Source of the DNA: Stenogyne calaminthoides
Lineage: Eukaryota > Streptophyta > Magnoliopsida > Lamiales > Lamiaceae
Length of the DNA stretch: 64,000 nt
Direction of reading: 5' to 3'
Assembly: GCA_037126765.1 (NCBI GenBank)
Contig: JBBCBC010000016.1
Location: 15,054,728 to 15,118,727, forward strand
Below the pieces are notes generated by a model. It saw only the letters and a program-made list of their open reading frames with translations. It was not told where the DNA came from and searched no databases. Shown here in pieces: positions 33,788-45,143 of this stretch; within the stretch, counting starts at the first letter, position 1; the number at the start of each line of letters is the position of its first letter. A program made the translations under genes and the position numbers.

Positions 33788-34843
33788 CCCGAGAGATTCA
33801 TGGGAATAGGAGAGTCCTCGGACTTGATTCCCGGACAAGACGAATTAGACCCATGGATATATGACGAGGCAATCCAAGACAAGGATGCAGATTCTTGGCA
33901 AACAGTAATGAAAGCCGAAATGGGTTCTGTGAATCATAACAGAGTGTGGGAGCTAGTCGAACCACTTAATGGGGTCAAACACATTGGTTGCAAGTGAGTG
34001 TATAAGAGAAAAAGAGGACCGGATGGGAAGGTGGAAACCTTCAAGGCAAGACTCGTGGCGAAAGGTTATACTCAGAAAGAAGGGATCGATTAAGAGGAAA
34101 CTTTTTCGCCCGTAGCCATGCTCAAGTCCATCCAAATTCTCTTATCGATTGCTGCTCATCTCGACTTTGAAATCTGGCAAATGGATGTCAAGACAGCTTT
34201 CCTTAACGGAAGTCTTGATGAAGAGATCTATATGCAACAACCCCAAGGCTTCATTGAAAAAGGCCAAGAACACCTAGTTTGTAAGCTCATGAAGTCCATT
34301 TACGGACTCAAACAGGCATCCAGAGCTTGGAACCAATGTTTTGATCATGTTATAAAGTCTTATGGGTTTGATCAAAACGAGTTTGAAAGTTGTGTGTACA
34401 AAAAGCGTGTCGGAACTGCATTGGTATTCTTAGTACTATACGTAGACGAAATTCTGATCATCGGGAACAATGTAAAGGTGTTATCAGACGTAAGGGCATG
34501 GCTTTCAAAACAGTTTGATATGAAGGACTTAGGGGAAGCCGCACACATCCTTGGGATCAAAATCACTCGAGATCGCAAGAAAATGATGATAGGCTTATCG
34601 CAAGCTTCATACATAGACACTGTCTTGAAACGATTCAGCATGCAAGATTTCAAGAAAGGCTTCGTACCTTTTAGACATGGAATCCATCTATCCAAGAAAA
34701 TGTGCCCTAAGACGCAAAAAGGAGTAAGATGCCTTGAGGGGCATTCTTATGCTTCGGCTGTCGGAAGCCTTATGTATGCAATGCTGTGTACGAGACATGA
34801 TATCGCTTTTGCCGTTAGCATGGTGGCAAGATATCAAAAGTAA
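33788..34843 (+). pseudogene. Copia reverse transcriptase, stops and altered active site
   Basis: Reading through stops, the segment gives DSWQTVMKAEM, ARLVAKGYTQKEGID, then the open frame 34118-34843 (241 codons) with QMDVKTAFLNGSLDEEIYMQ and YGLKQASRAWNQCFD. The catalytic Y-V-D-D box is read as YVDE at about 34439-34450, so the second aspartate is replaced. Later MQDFKKGFVPFRHG and SYASAVGSLMYAMLC match the connection to RNase H. Stops stand at 33998-34000 and 34090-34092. Confidence 0.9.
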
Positions 34844-35212
34844 CCCGGGAAAGAACATTGACTGACGCTTAAAAACATTACAAGTATCCGAAAAAAGAAC
34901 TTGGGATAGAATGTTAATTTATCGGTCGGATAGTCAATCCCATCGGCCATTTCTACGGACTCGGATTTCCAATCGGACATAGACTCAGAAAATCTACTCC
35001 CATTAGTGTTTTTTTGCATGGGGGAGGAGCCGTGACATGGAGAAGCGTCAGCAAAATGCGTCCGCAGATTCTACCATGGAAGCCGAATATGTAGTTGCTT
35101 GCGAGGCAGCGAAAGAAGCGGTTTGGCTCAAGAACTTCCTAGTGGACTTGAATGTAGTTCCGAATTTGCCCAGCAGAATCACTGATTATTGTGACAATGC
35201 GAGGCGATTCTT
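34844..35212 (+). pseudogene. Copia RNase H, truncated by an inverted LTR
   Basis: After several frame breaks, ASADSTMEAEYVVACEAAKE (35061-35120) and ITDYCDNA give the E and D regions of copia RNase H. The frame then runs straight into an inverted LTR end at 35213, so the last third of the domain, the stop and the polypurine tract are lost. Confidence 0.85.
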
Positions 35213-36622
35213 TGTTGGGAATGAGTTGAGCAGATCTATTCGGGTGAATATTTAAATACAAATTTAATTCTTTAATTATTACTAGCATGAATTAATTCTA
35301 TATAAATTCAAATAATAATTGCAACAACATATCATGCATATAAAAAGCCACGTAAAACCTACGCATGCGGAATCTAAGGGTTTACGTGAACGTACCTCTC
35401 GGGATGGCAGTGAATTCGGTTGGACGGACTAACCAAAAGGACTTCCCAAGTATTCCCTTAGCCCTTGCTCAACTATCCGATTGGAAGGACACTTGTCGCC
35501 AATTAACAAAAGGAAAAAAATAAACTTTGTTGCACCACCTTTTGTGGATTTGCTAATTTTTCCAAAGACATGGAATTGTCTTGGGAATGAAACAATCATC
35601 CCTATTTATAGGAGAGGAGTGGTCAAAATTTCTAGTAGAAAATCAATGTGGAAAAAGACTTTTCTTGATCACCAAGAAATCTTGAATATATCTCCTATAT
35701 TCTTTTTCCCATAATTAAAATATTCACAAAAATCCCACCTCCTCAATTATTATGGAATTTTTTCGAAAAAAATGGTCTTGCAAGATTCCAAGATTTGGAT
35801 CTTCTTGAATTTATGAGATATTCTTGTATTTCAAGAAATACATATCTTCGATAATATCTTTTCAAGAAAATCAAGAAAATCTTTCTTGCCCATTATATTC
35901 AAAAATTTCGAAATACCTTCATGAATAACCAAGTGGGAATTTCTTGAATTTAATGAGATAATCTTGTATTCAAGAATACATATCTTCATTCCATAACAAA
36001 ATTCAAAAAAAATCTTTCTCCCTCTTTTTATCCATAAATTTCGAAAATTTAGAGGAAAAATAAGCAACAATATTTATTTTATTTTAATCACCTTTTTCAG
36101 TTATTGGACTATTTGTTGGGCTACTCAGGGGGCCTTTAGGGGAATTAAGATTGGACCTTCTAATGGACCTTGAATATCTAATATTGAGTTGCAATATAAT
36201 TCAAGCCCATAAATATTAATTAATCCACTACATAATTAATATTGCACTATCCATCTTAACCCGTATTATGTCAATATGGCTCCGGTCATTATTTCCGTGT
36301 TTAAGATTAAAAGCCCATTAATTAATTCAAGCCCTTTGAAATAACTTTCCATTAATTAATATCTTTTATCCTTGGTCAAGCGGCGGTTCAACATTATTAT
36401 CCATCTGGAAACTAAAACTTGCAAGATTTGGTATGATAAATCAAAACCTCCCAATTTAAATCAAACAATGAAATAACGATTCTTTGTATTAAATGCTTTA
36501 AATCACATGTGACCAATATTATTGATAATCAAGATAAAAAATTGAATCTCTTTAATTTAGTGATACCCCATGATAAATGAAAAATCAATTGTTACCAAGG
36601 TGATCTATTTAAGGGGCGAAGG
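35213..36622 (-). mobile_element. Inverted family B LTR copy, truncated
   Basis: It starts TGTTGGGAATGAGTTG, the complement of the LTR's 3' terminus CAACTTATTCCCCAACA. It then follows the LTR backwards, with landmarks CTATTTATAGGAG, GCCTTTAGGGG and the complement of GATCACGTGTGATTGG, until about 36620. The outer 240 or so bp (U3 start) are missing. It is more diverged from the 5' LTR than the forward 3' LTR is. Confidence 0.9.
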
Positions 36623-36840
36623 AAATGAAAATCCATCGTGAAAAGGTTGAAGTAAGAGATCTAATCACCAAGAGATGTTTCGATTCGATGAAGAATTTAT
36701 CTTACGTAGAGGACAAATTCTTCATCAATCAACAAGGAAGAATTAATCTCTCGAGGTTCGTTACAAACCTTAATCTTCGCTCCTTAACCTCAGATCACGG
36801 TGATGGGTTGTTCATTTCCATCTAGATCGTGAATAGAGAA
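36623..36840. repeat. Scrambled centre of the LTR palindrome
   Basis: Segments alternate in orientation: forward LTR sequence from GAAATGAAAATCCATCG to about 36798, then a reverse segment (GGGTTGTTCATTTCC, about 36799-36836), then forward again. This implies at least three orientation switches within about 220 bp. The open frame at 36625-36825 has no meaning. Confidence 0.75.
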
Positions 36841-38203
36841 CTTTTTAGATCCAATACTTTTATTAATTTAATATTATTGGTCACACGTGATTGCTAAGAT
36901 TTAATAATTTTGAGAATCGCGTGCAAGCACGCTTTGTTCGATTATTCTCGGGAATATATTTTTTTATCATACCAAATCTTGCAAATAAACTAATTTATTT
37001 GGTATGGATAATAATGTTGAACCGCGATTATACAAAGTAAAAAGATATTAATTAATCGGAAAGCTATTTCAAAGGGCTTGAATTAATTAATGGGCTAGAT
37101 AATTTAAACATGAGAAATAATAATATCGTTAAGAGAACCATATTGACCGTAATACGGGTTAAGATGGATAAAGGCAATATTAATTATGTAGTGGGATTAA
37201 TTAATATTTATGGGCTTGAGTAATATTGTGGCTCAATATTGATAATTCAAGATCCATTGGAAGGTCCAATCTTAATTCTCCTAAAGGCCCCCTAAGTAGC
37301 CCAACATAAAGTCCAATAACTGAAAAAGGTGTTTAAAATAAAATAAATATTGTTGTCTTATTTTTCCTAATTTTCGAAAATTATGGATTAAAATGGGAGA
37401 AATATTTTCTTTGAATTTTGTTATGGAATGAAGATATGTATTCTTGAAATACAAGATTATCTCATTAAATTCAAGAAATCTCCCACTTGGTTATCCATAG
37501 AGAAATTTTTGAAATTTTTGATAATTAAGGGAAAGAAAGATTTTCTTGATTTTCTTGAAAAGATATTATGGAAGATATGTATTTCTTGAAATACAAGAAT
37601 ATCTCATAAATTCAAGAAGATCCAAATCTTGGATTCTTGCCCTATAATTTTCGAAAAATACTCCATAACAAAGAGTAGGTGGGATTTTGTGGAATATTAT
37701 AATTATGGAAAAAATAATATAGGAGATATATTCAAGATTTCTTGGAGATCAAGAAAAGATTTTCCCACATTGTTTTTGCCCCAAAATTTCGACCACCACT
37801 ACTCTATAAATAGGGGATGATTCTTTCATTCCCAAGTACAATTCCATGTGCTGGAAAAATTAGTAAATCCACAAAGGTGGTGCAACAAAATTTATTTTTC
37901 TTTTGTTAATTGTTCGCAAGCATCCTACCACCGGATAGTCGAGCAAGGATTAAGGGAATACTTGGGAAGTTCTTTTGGTGTGTCTAATCAACAAAGATCA
38001 TTGCCGTCCCAAGAGGTATGTTCACGTAAACTCGTAGAAATTCCGCATGCGTAGGATTTACGTGAATTGATTATATGCATGATTTGTTGTTGGATTATTA
38101 TTTGAATTAATATAGGATTAATTCATGCTAGTAATAATTATAAGAATTAAATTTGTATTTAAATATTCATCCCGAATAGATCTGTGCAACTTATTCCCCA
38201 ACA
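36841..38203 (+). mobile_element. 3' LTR of the family B copia, lacking its U3 start
   Basis: From about 36841 it follows the forward LTR to the terminus CCCCAACA and is then followed by the TSD ACGTG. The last 632 bp are about 98.6 percent identical to the 5' LTR by direct reading. TATAAATAG is at 37805-37813. Confidence 0.9.
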
Positions 38204-38208
38204 ACGTG

Positions 38209-39742
38209 TGCTCTGGGTGAACATGCGACATACTATCTTTGACCGGTATCTTGCCCGCTTACTGGGCTTGATGTGGGCTTGTCTCAGGTTGAGAATGTGT
38301 TTGCCTGAAGGGGTGGACACGTGTTTGTCCCTATGAGGACCACGCCATGACGTCTACCTCGTGCTTGCGTAATGGGGAGATCATGTATGCTGCTCTTCGC
38401 TGGGTCCTTTCTTGACATAACCGTGTTTACCTGGTTAATGGTGCCTACCTGACGAACACATGGCCAACCACAGATGCCAACTGATCTGAATGCCGACCTG
38501 GCAAGCACAATCAAGGGTTCGGGAGTTGACCGACTTCTTATTAGTCCACGTGTGTTCAGGGCGAACACGTGGCCGGTGGTCTTTGACCTGTGACTGACCG
38601 GGTACAATAGTGGTCCTCATAAAATTCAATCGATTGTGGTTTAGACTTTAGTGTGTGTGTTTGTTTTTATCTTTACTAGTCTTTCTCCCGTGTTGAAGTG
38701 CGGATTGCATATTTTAAGTTTTTATGAAAAATTGTATAGTGTGAGGTGAGATGATAGAAATTTATATTATAGTATTTATTTTGTTCACATGCATATTAGT
38801 CTTTATTTTATTCTTTTTAATATTTTTCTCTAATATGCGAAGATTATATTCTATATATGTAAGTGTCTTACAAATACTTAATTCACTATATACTAAATCC
38901 ACCACTTATACTAAATTATAAAATAACATTAAAATTAAAAAGGAAATTACATAATCTAAAATACAAAATATTTATTTTCAACTCATATAGTTAAAATAAA
39001 TAAATTAATAAAAAAATTTGAAAATTTTAAATTAATATTTAGATATAGATTTTAATTTTATATGTGAAATGTAGATGCCAAATTAAGGATCTTTAAAAAC
39101 AAATAATATAAAATGTAGTGTTTTAAAAATAGATTAAAAAAAAACTTATTAACATTTGAAATTGTTGGTTAAAATAAAGAAAAAAGAGGATATAATTTCT
39201 TTTGATTAATACCAAGTCACTCTCTTTAGTGGAGAGTGAGACTCACCACTACACCACAAAGCACCATTTGCTACAATAATAATTGTTCACTTTCATTTTC
39301 TCTATCCTTACTTCTACTTTTATATAGTTATAGATGTTCGTCCTCACATCACACTAGCTAGTGTTATACGAGTGCAAAGCTACGTCAAAACCTAAGCGTT
39401 TGGCGCGCCTTGTTCTAAACTAGAATTGTTTTCGTATAATGCACGATTTGAATAGTAAATTTTACGTAAGATAAATTATGTTATGTACATATATGCATGT
39501 TGATCTAGTTAATTTTTCTTACTATATATAAATTTTACGAAATAATATACATGTGAGTATATCACATTAATATAATGAAATATATATTTTTTTTAACTAA
39601 ACATTACATTCATTACAAATACTAAATTTGTAATATAATTAATTGACACATAATATGTTTAAAAAAATTGTAACAAAAATATTATCAAATTTTAAAAATA
39701 TGAGTGAAAAGTAAAATATAGAGAATAAAAGAAAGAAATTGT
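38209..39742. other. Intergenic: GC-richer block to about 38640, then AT-rich DNA
   Basis: The first 430 bp continue the GC-richer, repeat-like block seen left of the copia element, with words such as GGGCGAACACGTGG. The minus-strand frames there (38284-38607, 38435-38629) lack a known domain. The rest is AT-rich. A segment near 39227-39275 (GGAGAGTGAGACTCACC) contains an imperfect dyad. I see no gene. Confidence 0.5.
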
Positions 39743-39767
39743 CACTAATACACATTTGGGCTTGGAC

Positions 39768-39945
39768 AACTGTGAAAAATGACCTTGGAGAGCTGTTATA
39801 ACCGCTCTCCAAGTATCAGCTGTCTAAGCTTGGACAGCTGATAAAAAACCGCTGTCCAAGAAATCGCACTTGGACAGCGGTTTTGAACCGCTGTGCAAGA
39901 TTGCAGCTTGGACAGCGGTTTTCAACCGCTGTCTAATATATATTT
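39768..39945. repeat. Subterminal GACAGCGG palindromes, left end
   Basis: Repeated dyads such as CTTGGACAGCGGTTTT followed by AACCGCTGT(G/C)CAAG could fold as hairpins of about 12-bp stem. They are shared with both large CACTA elements. Confidence 0.85.
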
Positions 39946-39967
39946 TTTAAAAAAAAATCTATTTTTA

Positions 39968-40105
39968 GGCACGGACCCACCAAACATCTCATATATAAGC
40001 CACCAAGTCTCGCAATTAATTGACGCAATTATTCGCTCCCATGGGGGACCGAACACGGGACCTTGGGCGCCTGAGCGGGGTTCAATTCCGCTCGGGCACT
40101 TGCTT
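39968..40105 (-). mobile_element. tRNA-derived SINE-like segment
   Basis: On the minus strand the words TGCCCGAGCGG (A-box-like) and GTGTTCGGTCCCC (B-box-like) are spaced as in a RNA polymerase III promoter, and GGTGGGTCCGTGCC follows at the far end. It stands out as GC-rich within an AT-rich element. No clear TSD was found, so it may be partial. Confidence 0.4.
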
Positions 40106-40815
40106 TCCTGCGTTTACTTAATGAAATTAATTCTATATGTTCTAAAAATCGTTTTTTCTTACAATTTTTTTTAAAATTCTTTATTTCAATTATCTTATTT
40201 ATTAATTAAATCACATTTTTATATAAATATTTTTTTATATAAATTTACTTTTCCTTTTCTATAGCCTTTCTTTGGAAGCAACTAATACTTTTTCCTTTAT
40301 TCCTGAGCAAGAAACCTAAGACTCACTTTTGTTAATAGCATATGGATATCAAGAGGTTCAACTGAAAATTCTGGGACCCAAAAATTAGAGAAATTTCATT
40401 GGTGGAAATGGAGCTAATTTCTTTTTCATATCAAGAGGGATATATGTTAAACAATTATTATGGAGTTAGTTTTCTATAGTGTAATGTGCATTAGTTCAAT
40501 ACTGTGACATGTTAGAATAAATGGTACATCATATAACAAACAAGAACTACATAAAGTTTGTTATTTTGCAAAGTAAAAAAAGAAACACAAACACATGAGT
40601 ACTGATGAGAAAGAATGGCTAATTAATTGAAAAGAATGGCTAATTAATCTATATTTGAAAAGAATGGCTAATTAATTGCAGATATAAAGTTTCTCCCAAG
40701 GAAGGAGAAAGAATAATGTATTATGAGGAAATCACTATAAGTGAAACTGATGAGAAAGTTTTCGAATTGTATAAAGAATGGGGTGATACAAGCTTTACAA
40801 AAAAAAAAAAAAATT
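40106..40815. other. AT-rich middle of the short CACTA element
   Basis: No gene is visible. Three copies of AAAAGAATGGCTAATTAAT occur in tandem at about 40608-40678. Confidence 0.7.
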
Positions 40816-41054
40816 CACTTGGAGAGCGGTTATGAACCGCTCTCAAGTTTTTTTTTTCGACAAATGGTTCAAAAACCGCTCTCCAAGTTCCATGCACAGC
40901 GGTTATGAACATTGTCTAAGTTTTTTTGAACTTGGACAGCGGTTTTTAACCGTTTTTTTTTTTTTTTTAACCGCTCTCCAAGGGACCACTTGGAGTGCTA
41001 TTCGAAAAAAGGGCTGTCCAAGTGGAGCTCTCCAAGCTCAAATGTGTAGTAGTG
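40815..41054. repeat. Subterminal repeats, right end of the short CACTA element
   Basis: Copies of TTGGAGAGCGGTTATGAACC, CTTGGACAGCGG and CCGCTCTCCAAG lead to the TAGTAGTG terminus. A GAGAGCGG variant is mixed with the GACAGCGG form. Confidence 0.85.
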
Positions 41055-41620
41055 TGTATTGGTTAATATTATATCACTCTTTCACCATAGGAAAGTGTGT
41101 TTACACTTGCTCAGATATGCACTTGAAATATTGACAAACTTCTACTTTTATATAATTATATGTTTGTAGATTTATCACGTGAAGAATCAAGAGATATTTC
41201 TCATATGCAAATTCACATCTAAATTTAAGGCTCGCTTGATTACCCTACTTTCATTACCTAATTCACCCTCACTCAATCTTCTTTAAATGTTACCCATTGT
41301 TGATGTTTTAACTAAACAATAATAATATAATCAGTAATATATTCCACATCGATTGATCACTCAATAATACCTATTATTATTATCATTTTCAAGTCGTACC
41401 AAGCGGACCTAATTAGTTTGACAAAAGTAGTCAATAAATTCAAGTCCTCTCCCCTCGAGCGATTATAATTCTAAAACAAATTGAAAATTATATTTTAATT
41501 TATTGAAAGAAAAAGATCCGGAATTGAAAAATGAATTGTCACAAAGAGAAAATCGTTTTTCTATCAGCTACTAATGATTAACGATTGTTAATATAAGTCT
41601 TATATAGTGAAATATACGGA
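41055..41620. other. AT-rich spacer, no gene seen
   Basis: I see neither coding signal nor element ends that I can defend. Confidence 0.6.
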
Positions 41621-42125
41621 GTTTGAATCACAAATGATCTCATAACTTTAACCTCAAATAGATTTAGACTTATAATTTTTTTTGTCGTTAATTTAATCCC
41701 AATAATTTTGACAATGTCAAATTTTAGTCCAAAATCGATAAGAAAACTCAAAACGACGTCTTTTTACCGTTTCAATTTGGAGCTTTACGAAGGATGTTGT
41801 TATTGGACAACCACATGTACTGCCACGTGTATTTTTAAGTGTGTTTGACTAATTCTTGTCGTAAATTATATTTTAAATTTAACTTTTTTTAATTATATGC
41901 CTGGAATTTCAGTTTTTAAAATAAAAAAAATGTGTCAGTTCAGTCACAATATTCGCTAGAAAGCCCCAAATTAAAACGAAAAAACAACGTTGTTTCGAGT
42001 TTTTTGACAAAAGTTAGGAATAAAATTAAACATTTTCAAAGTTATTGAAATTAAATTGATAATAAAAAAATTTATGAGACTAAACTATTTTAGACCAAAC
42101 TTATGTGATCAATTGTGATTCAAAG
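41621..42125. mobile_element. MITE with long terminal inverted repeats, about 505 bp
   Basis: The first about 150 bp are an imperfect inverted copy of the last about 150 bp: the left arm begins TTTGAATCACAAATGATC and the complement of the right begins TTTGAATCACAATTGATC. The likeness continues through AATTTAAT(C/T)(C/T)CAATAA. The long arms suggest a Mutator-like or foldback MITE. The TSD is unclear. Confidence 0.75.
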
Positions 42126-42564
42126 TCAAGTACATGCATAATTCTGCTATAAACAAAATAATTTAGGTTATAATCGAAAGGATATAAAAAAGCTAGCTGG
42201 TAAATTAGTGCATTTTGTTTTTGAAAGAGGAAAAGAGGTTTCAACCCCCCACCTAAAATGTGAAGTGGACATGACATACGTTCCCTCTATAGAAATATAA
42301 GACGATTATAAATTATGGAGTGCTATAGTATTTGTACATTTATATATATTATTATAAAATTTTCTTTATAATTAATCAATTTATACATTAGTCTCAAATT
42401 TTAATTTTTGGTGAGAGGGTGGGGCGAAGAGATGATCACCTAACCAATTTCTCCCCCGTACACTATTTTTGACATTTTCTCGAAATCAAAATCTCTTTTG
42501 TACTGAAATTTGAATATTATAATTCGTAAATCATAAATTATCTTAATGCTGGATTTCTTTTCTG
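42126..42564. other. AT-rich spacer, no gene seen
   Basis: There is no coding signal. Confidence 0.6.
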
Positions 42565-42775
42565 GTTAGTATGCATTCAAATGCACCGTGCACTCATAGT
42601 GCATTTTAGAACCGTATAACTTATTATATTGAAATATATTTTTTACTTATACTAAACCGTATAATTATTAATATGAAAAAATAATTGCACATTTCAATAT
42701 AAATAAATTATATTTTTTAATATAAAAAATTACTCAATTTTAAAATACATTATAAATGAACATTGCAACTGGATG
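42565..42775. repeat. Member of the TGCACCGTGC dispersed MITE-like family
   Basis: Words ATGCATTCAAATGCACCGTG, AGTGCATTTTAGAACCGT and a final ACATTGCAACTGGATGCGAG match copies at 51545, 53226 and, in reverse, 22450. Borders are approximate. Confidence 0.6.
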
Positions 42776-43167
42776 CGAGACCCATTCTTTCTTTTTAGTA
42801 TTAAACTATTAATATCCGTTTATCGCTTTAGTACAATTAAGATCCTATCATGTCCCATTTTGTTGCAAAACTCTTTGGCAATGAGTGACAACTTAATTAC
42901 AAAGACAAAGTGGATGTCGCAATGTCACTTCTATATATCTATTCATATATAATCTATTCAATTTAATTTTATCTGCCTGTTTACAATTTTATTTAAAAAA
43001 AGTAAAAATATTTATAAACTTGATTTATACTATGAACTTTATTTTTAATTAATAATATTTGATCTTGTCCAGAATATAATATGGGTCAAATTTAATAATT
43101 TTAAAAAATATGTTGAAAATAGATAAAATAAATTAAATATTAAAGTTCATAACATAACTGTTCCAAC

Positions 43168-43609
43168 CACTGTTTTCAAAATCGGGTTGAACCGGCCGGT
43201 AACCCGGTTAAAAAAACACTATATAACCGGATTTCAGGTTGAATCGGGTTGAACCGGTCAGAACCGGTCAAAACCCGGTTCAACCGGAAATAACCGTTTT
43301 TTTTTAAAAAAAAAAAAAAATTAAATTATTAATTTATATTAAATATTTAAAATTTTAAATTTATATTCCTCTCACATTTTTCTCCAATACTTTCGATGTG
43401 GGATAAATGTATGAGGTGAGACAAAATTTATAAAATATGATATGAAAAGTTATAAAATATATATTTAAATTTTTGTAGGTGTATACTTATTTTGTTTTTT
43501 TAACTAAACATAGAAAACGGTTGAACCGCCGGTTGAACCGGTCCGACCGGTTGAACCGCTGACCGGTGGTCTGTCCGGTTCGATCACCGGTTCGATTATG
43601 AAAACATTG
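43168..43609. mobile_element. hAT-type MITE with GAACCGGTT motifs, 442 bp
   Basis: The ends are CACTGTTTTCAAAATCGGG and, in complement, CAATGTTTTCATAATCGAAC. A perfect 8-bp TSD GTTCCAAC occurs at 43160-43167 and 43610-43617. Both arms are filled with GGTTGAACCGG motifs, and the middle is AT-rich. It is a relative of the element at 13994-15090. Confidence 0.93.
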
Positions 43610-43617
43610 GTTCCAAC

Positions 43618-44364
43618 GGAAGAATAACTTTTAAAAGAAAGTCAAGGTAAAAGCGAATGAGAGACGTGCCTGGCTTCTGTCCGCGAGTTCTAACTTTATT
43701 TTGATTATTGCTATAAATAGACATACTTTATAAGAGAAGATGGGCTACAATTAATTAAATTTGATAAAAGAATTTCCACTTAACTCCAATTACTTGGTAG
43801 AGTAGACTAATGACTATGCATGAATTAAAGCAACTCATAATCATAGGTTAAGAATCTTTGTATCCACTAATTAAAGATTGGTGTACTAGATATATTTTTA
43901 ATTTAACATCATATCGTGTCAAGTGATAGATCCATGAATATAAAATAACGAAATCCCAAGTAAGAAAGACAAGAACTCATATGAGATGGGTACAACTAAA
44001 CACAAATCACACTCACTTCTTCCATAGTGTTAAAACGTCAATGTCCAATTTAATTATGTCATATCTCACCGTGAGACGGTCTTATACAAGAGTGCTTCAT
44101 AAAAATAATAATAGAATAATTTAAAAAATAAGATTATAAATTGCAATAACTTTGATAAAATTAATCTTACGTGTGTAAGCACGATCCATGTCCAAACTGA
44201 TAAGGCATTAAGCTCAACCCCCTCGAAAGACAGAGTTGTCGGAAAGTGCAAATCGCAACCCATGCACGGGGCTCTGACCTTGACCATGGGATTTTGAGCT
44301 CATCTCGGGAGTCTCCAAGCTCATCTTTGTTAGGAGGCCACACGAGAGCTTGACCTATATCAAC
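43618..44364. other. Spacer, no gene seen
   Basis: It is AT-rich to about 44150. A short GC-richer stretch (44170-44360) follows with minus-strand open frames of no recognisable domain. The phrase CTCACCGTGAGACGGTCTTA near 44068 is a small imperfect dyad seen in many plant repeats. Confidence 0.5.
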
Positions 44365-44367
44365 TTT

Positions 44368-44625
44368 CACTAATACACATTTAAGATTGGACAGCTGTGA
44401 AAAATGATATTGGAAACCGCTCTCCAAGTAACAGCCGTCCAAGCTTGGACAGCTGATAAAAAACCGCTGTCCAAGAAATCGCACTTGGACAGCGGTTTTC
44501 AACCGCATTGCAAGAGGGGGCTTGGACAACGGTTATTAACCGCTGTCTAACTTAATTTTTTTTTTATAATTTCGTTTATTATGTTAGATAGACAGCTATT
44601 ATTAACCGCTGTCCAATATCTTTTT
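44368..44625. repeat. Subterminal GACAGCGG palindromes of CACTA element 2, left end
   Basis: GCTTGGACAGC, CCGCTGTCCAAG, CTTGGACAGCGGTTTTCAAC and related words repeat at about 20-30 bp spacing. They are nearly the same as the left end of the element at 39743. Confidence 0.88.
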
Positions 44626-45143
44626 TTTTTAATTATTAATTTACATTTTAAAAATCCTATAATAAAACTATAAACCAAAACTTATATATACGTCCAATAC
44701 CATAAACCATAAACCAAAAATCCTATAATAAAATCATAAACTAAAACTTATACCACATATATATATACCAAAACATCAAATAAATTAATAAACATACACA
44801 TCATGAAATAAATAAACATACAATCGTAAACATACGTCCAATACACCAAAAACATGAAATATATATCATCACAAATATATAATTTAATTACATGCTACCA
44901 AAATTTCAAACAACGATCACTCAATATCGTATGCATATAAGAATCGATTGTAAAGGTACCCCGTCCAATCGTTTTTTCATTTCTCCAGTCTTTTCTTAGA
45001 GTAAGAATTGAGCTCACGTTCATAGACAAACTGCAAACAACGAATCAATCAATATAGTATGAATTTTTATTCAATCAATAATAATTTAAATAAATCGATA
45101 AATTGACTTACATTGAGAGAAATGTTCGTTAGAGAAGCGCAGA
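44626..45143. other. 3' non-coding region of CACTA element 2
   Basis: It is AT-rich with repeats of CATAAACCAAAA and AATCCTATAATAAAA. It aligns with the complement of 12857-13317 in element 1. No gene is visible. Confidence 0.65.

Larger units (their letters stand above)
25914..38203 (+). mobile_element. Ty1/copia element of family B, 12.3 kb, rearranged
   Basis: The element runs from TGTTGGGATTATAGG to CCCCAACA with a perfect TSD ACGTG (25909-25913 and 38204-38208). In order it holds the 5' LTR, an initiator-Met PBS, a GC-rich leader, gag, a reverse-oriented retroelement insertion (29895-32250), protease, integrase, RT and part of RNase H. It ends in an inverted LTR fused to the 3' LTR. The polypurine tract and the end of RNase H are missing. 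Every coding part is broken. Confidence 0.93.
39743..41054. mobile_element. Non-autonomous CACTA element, 1.3 kb, same family as elements 1 and 2
   Basis: It starts CACTAATACACATTTGGG and ends CAAATGTGTAGTAGTG, with TSD TGT at 39740-39742 and 41055-41057. The first 200 bp are nearly the same as the left end of element 2 (shared GCTTGGACAGCTGATAAAAA and AAGAAATCGCACTTGGACAG). It has no transposase, so it would need a helper of the same family. It contains a SINE-like segment and a short tandem repeat. Confidence 0.95.

Noticed and set aside
44066..44529. Minus-strand frames of 73 and 120 codons as genes
   Set aside because: The longer one crosses the left border of CACTA element 2, so it mixes flank and subterminal repeats. 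No domain is recognisable.
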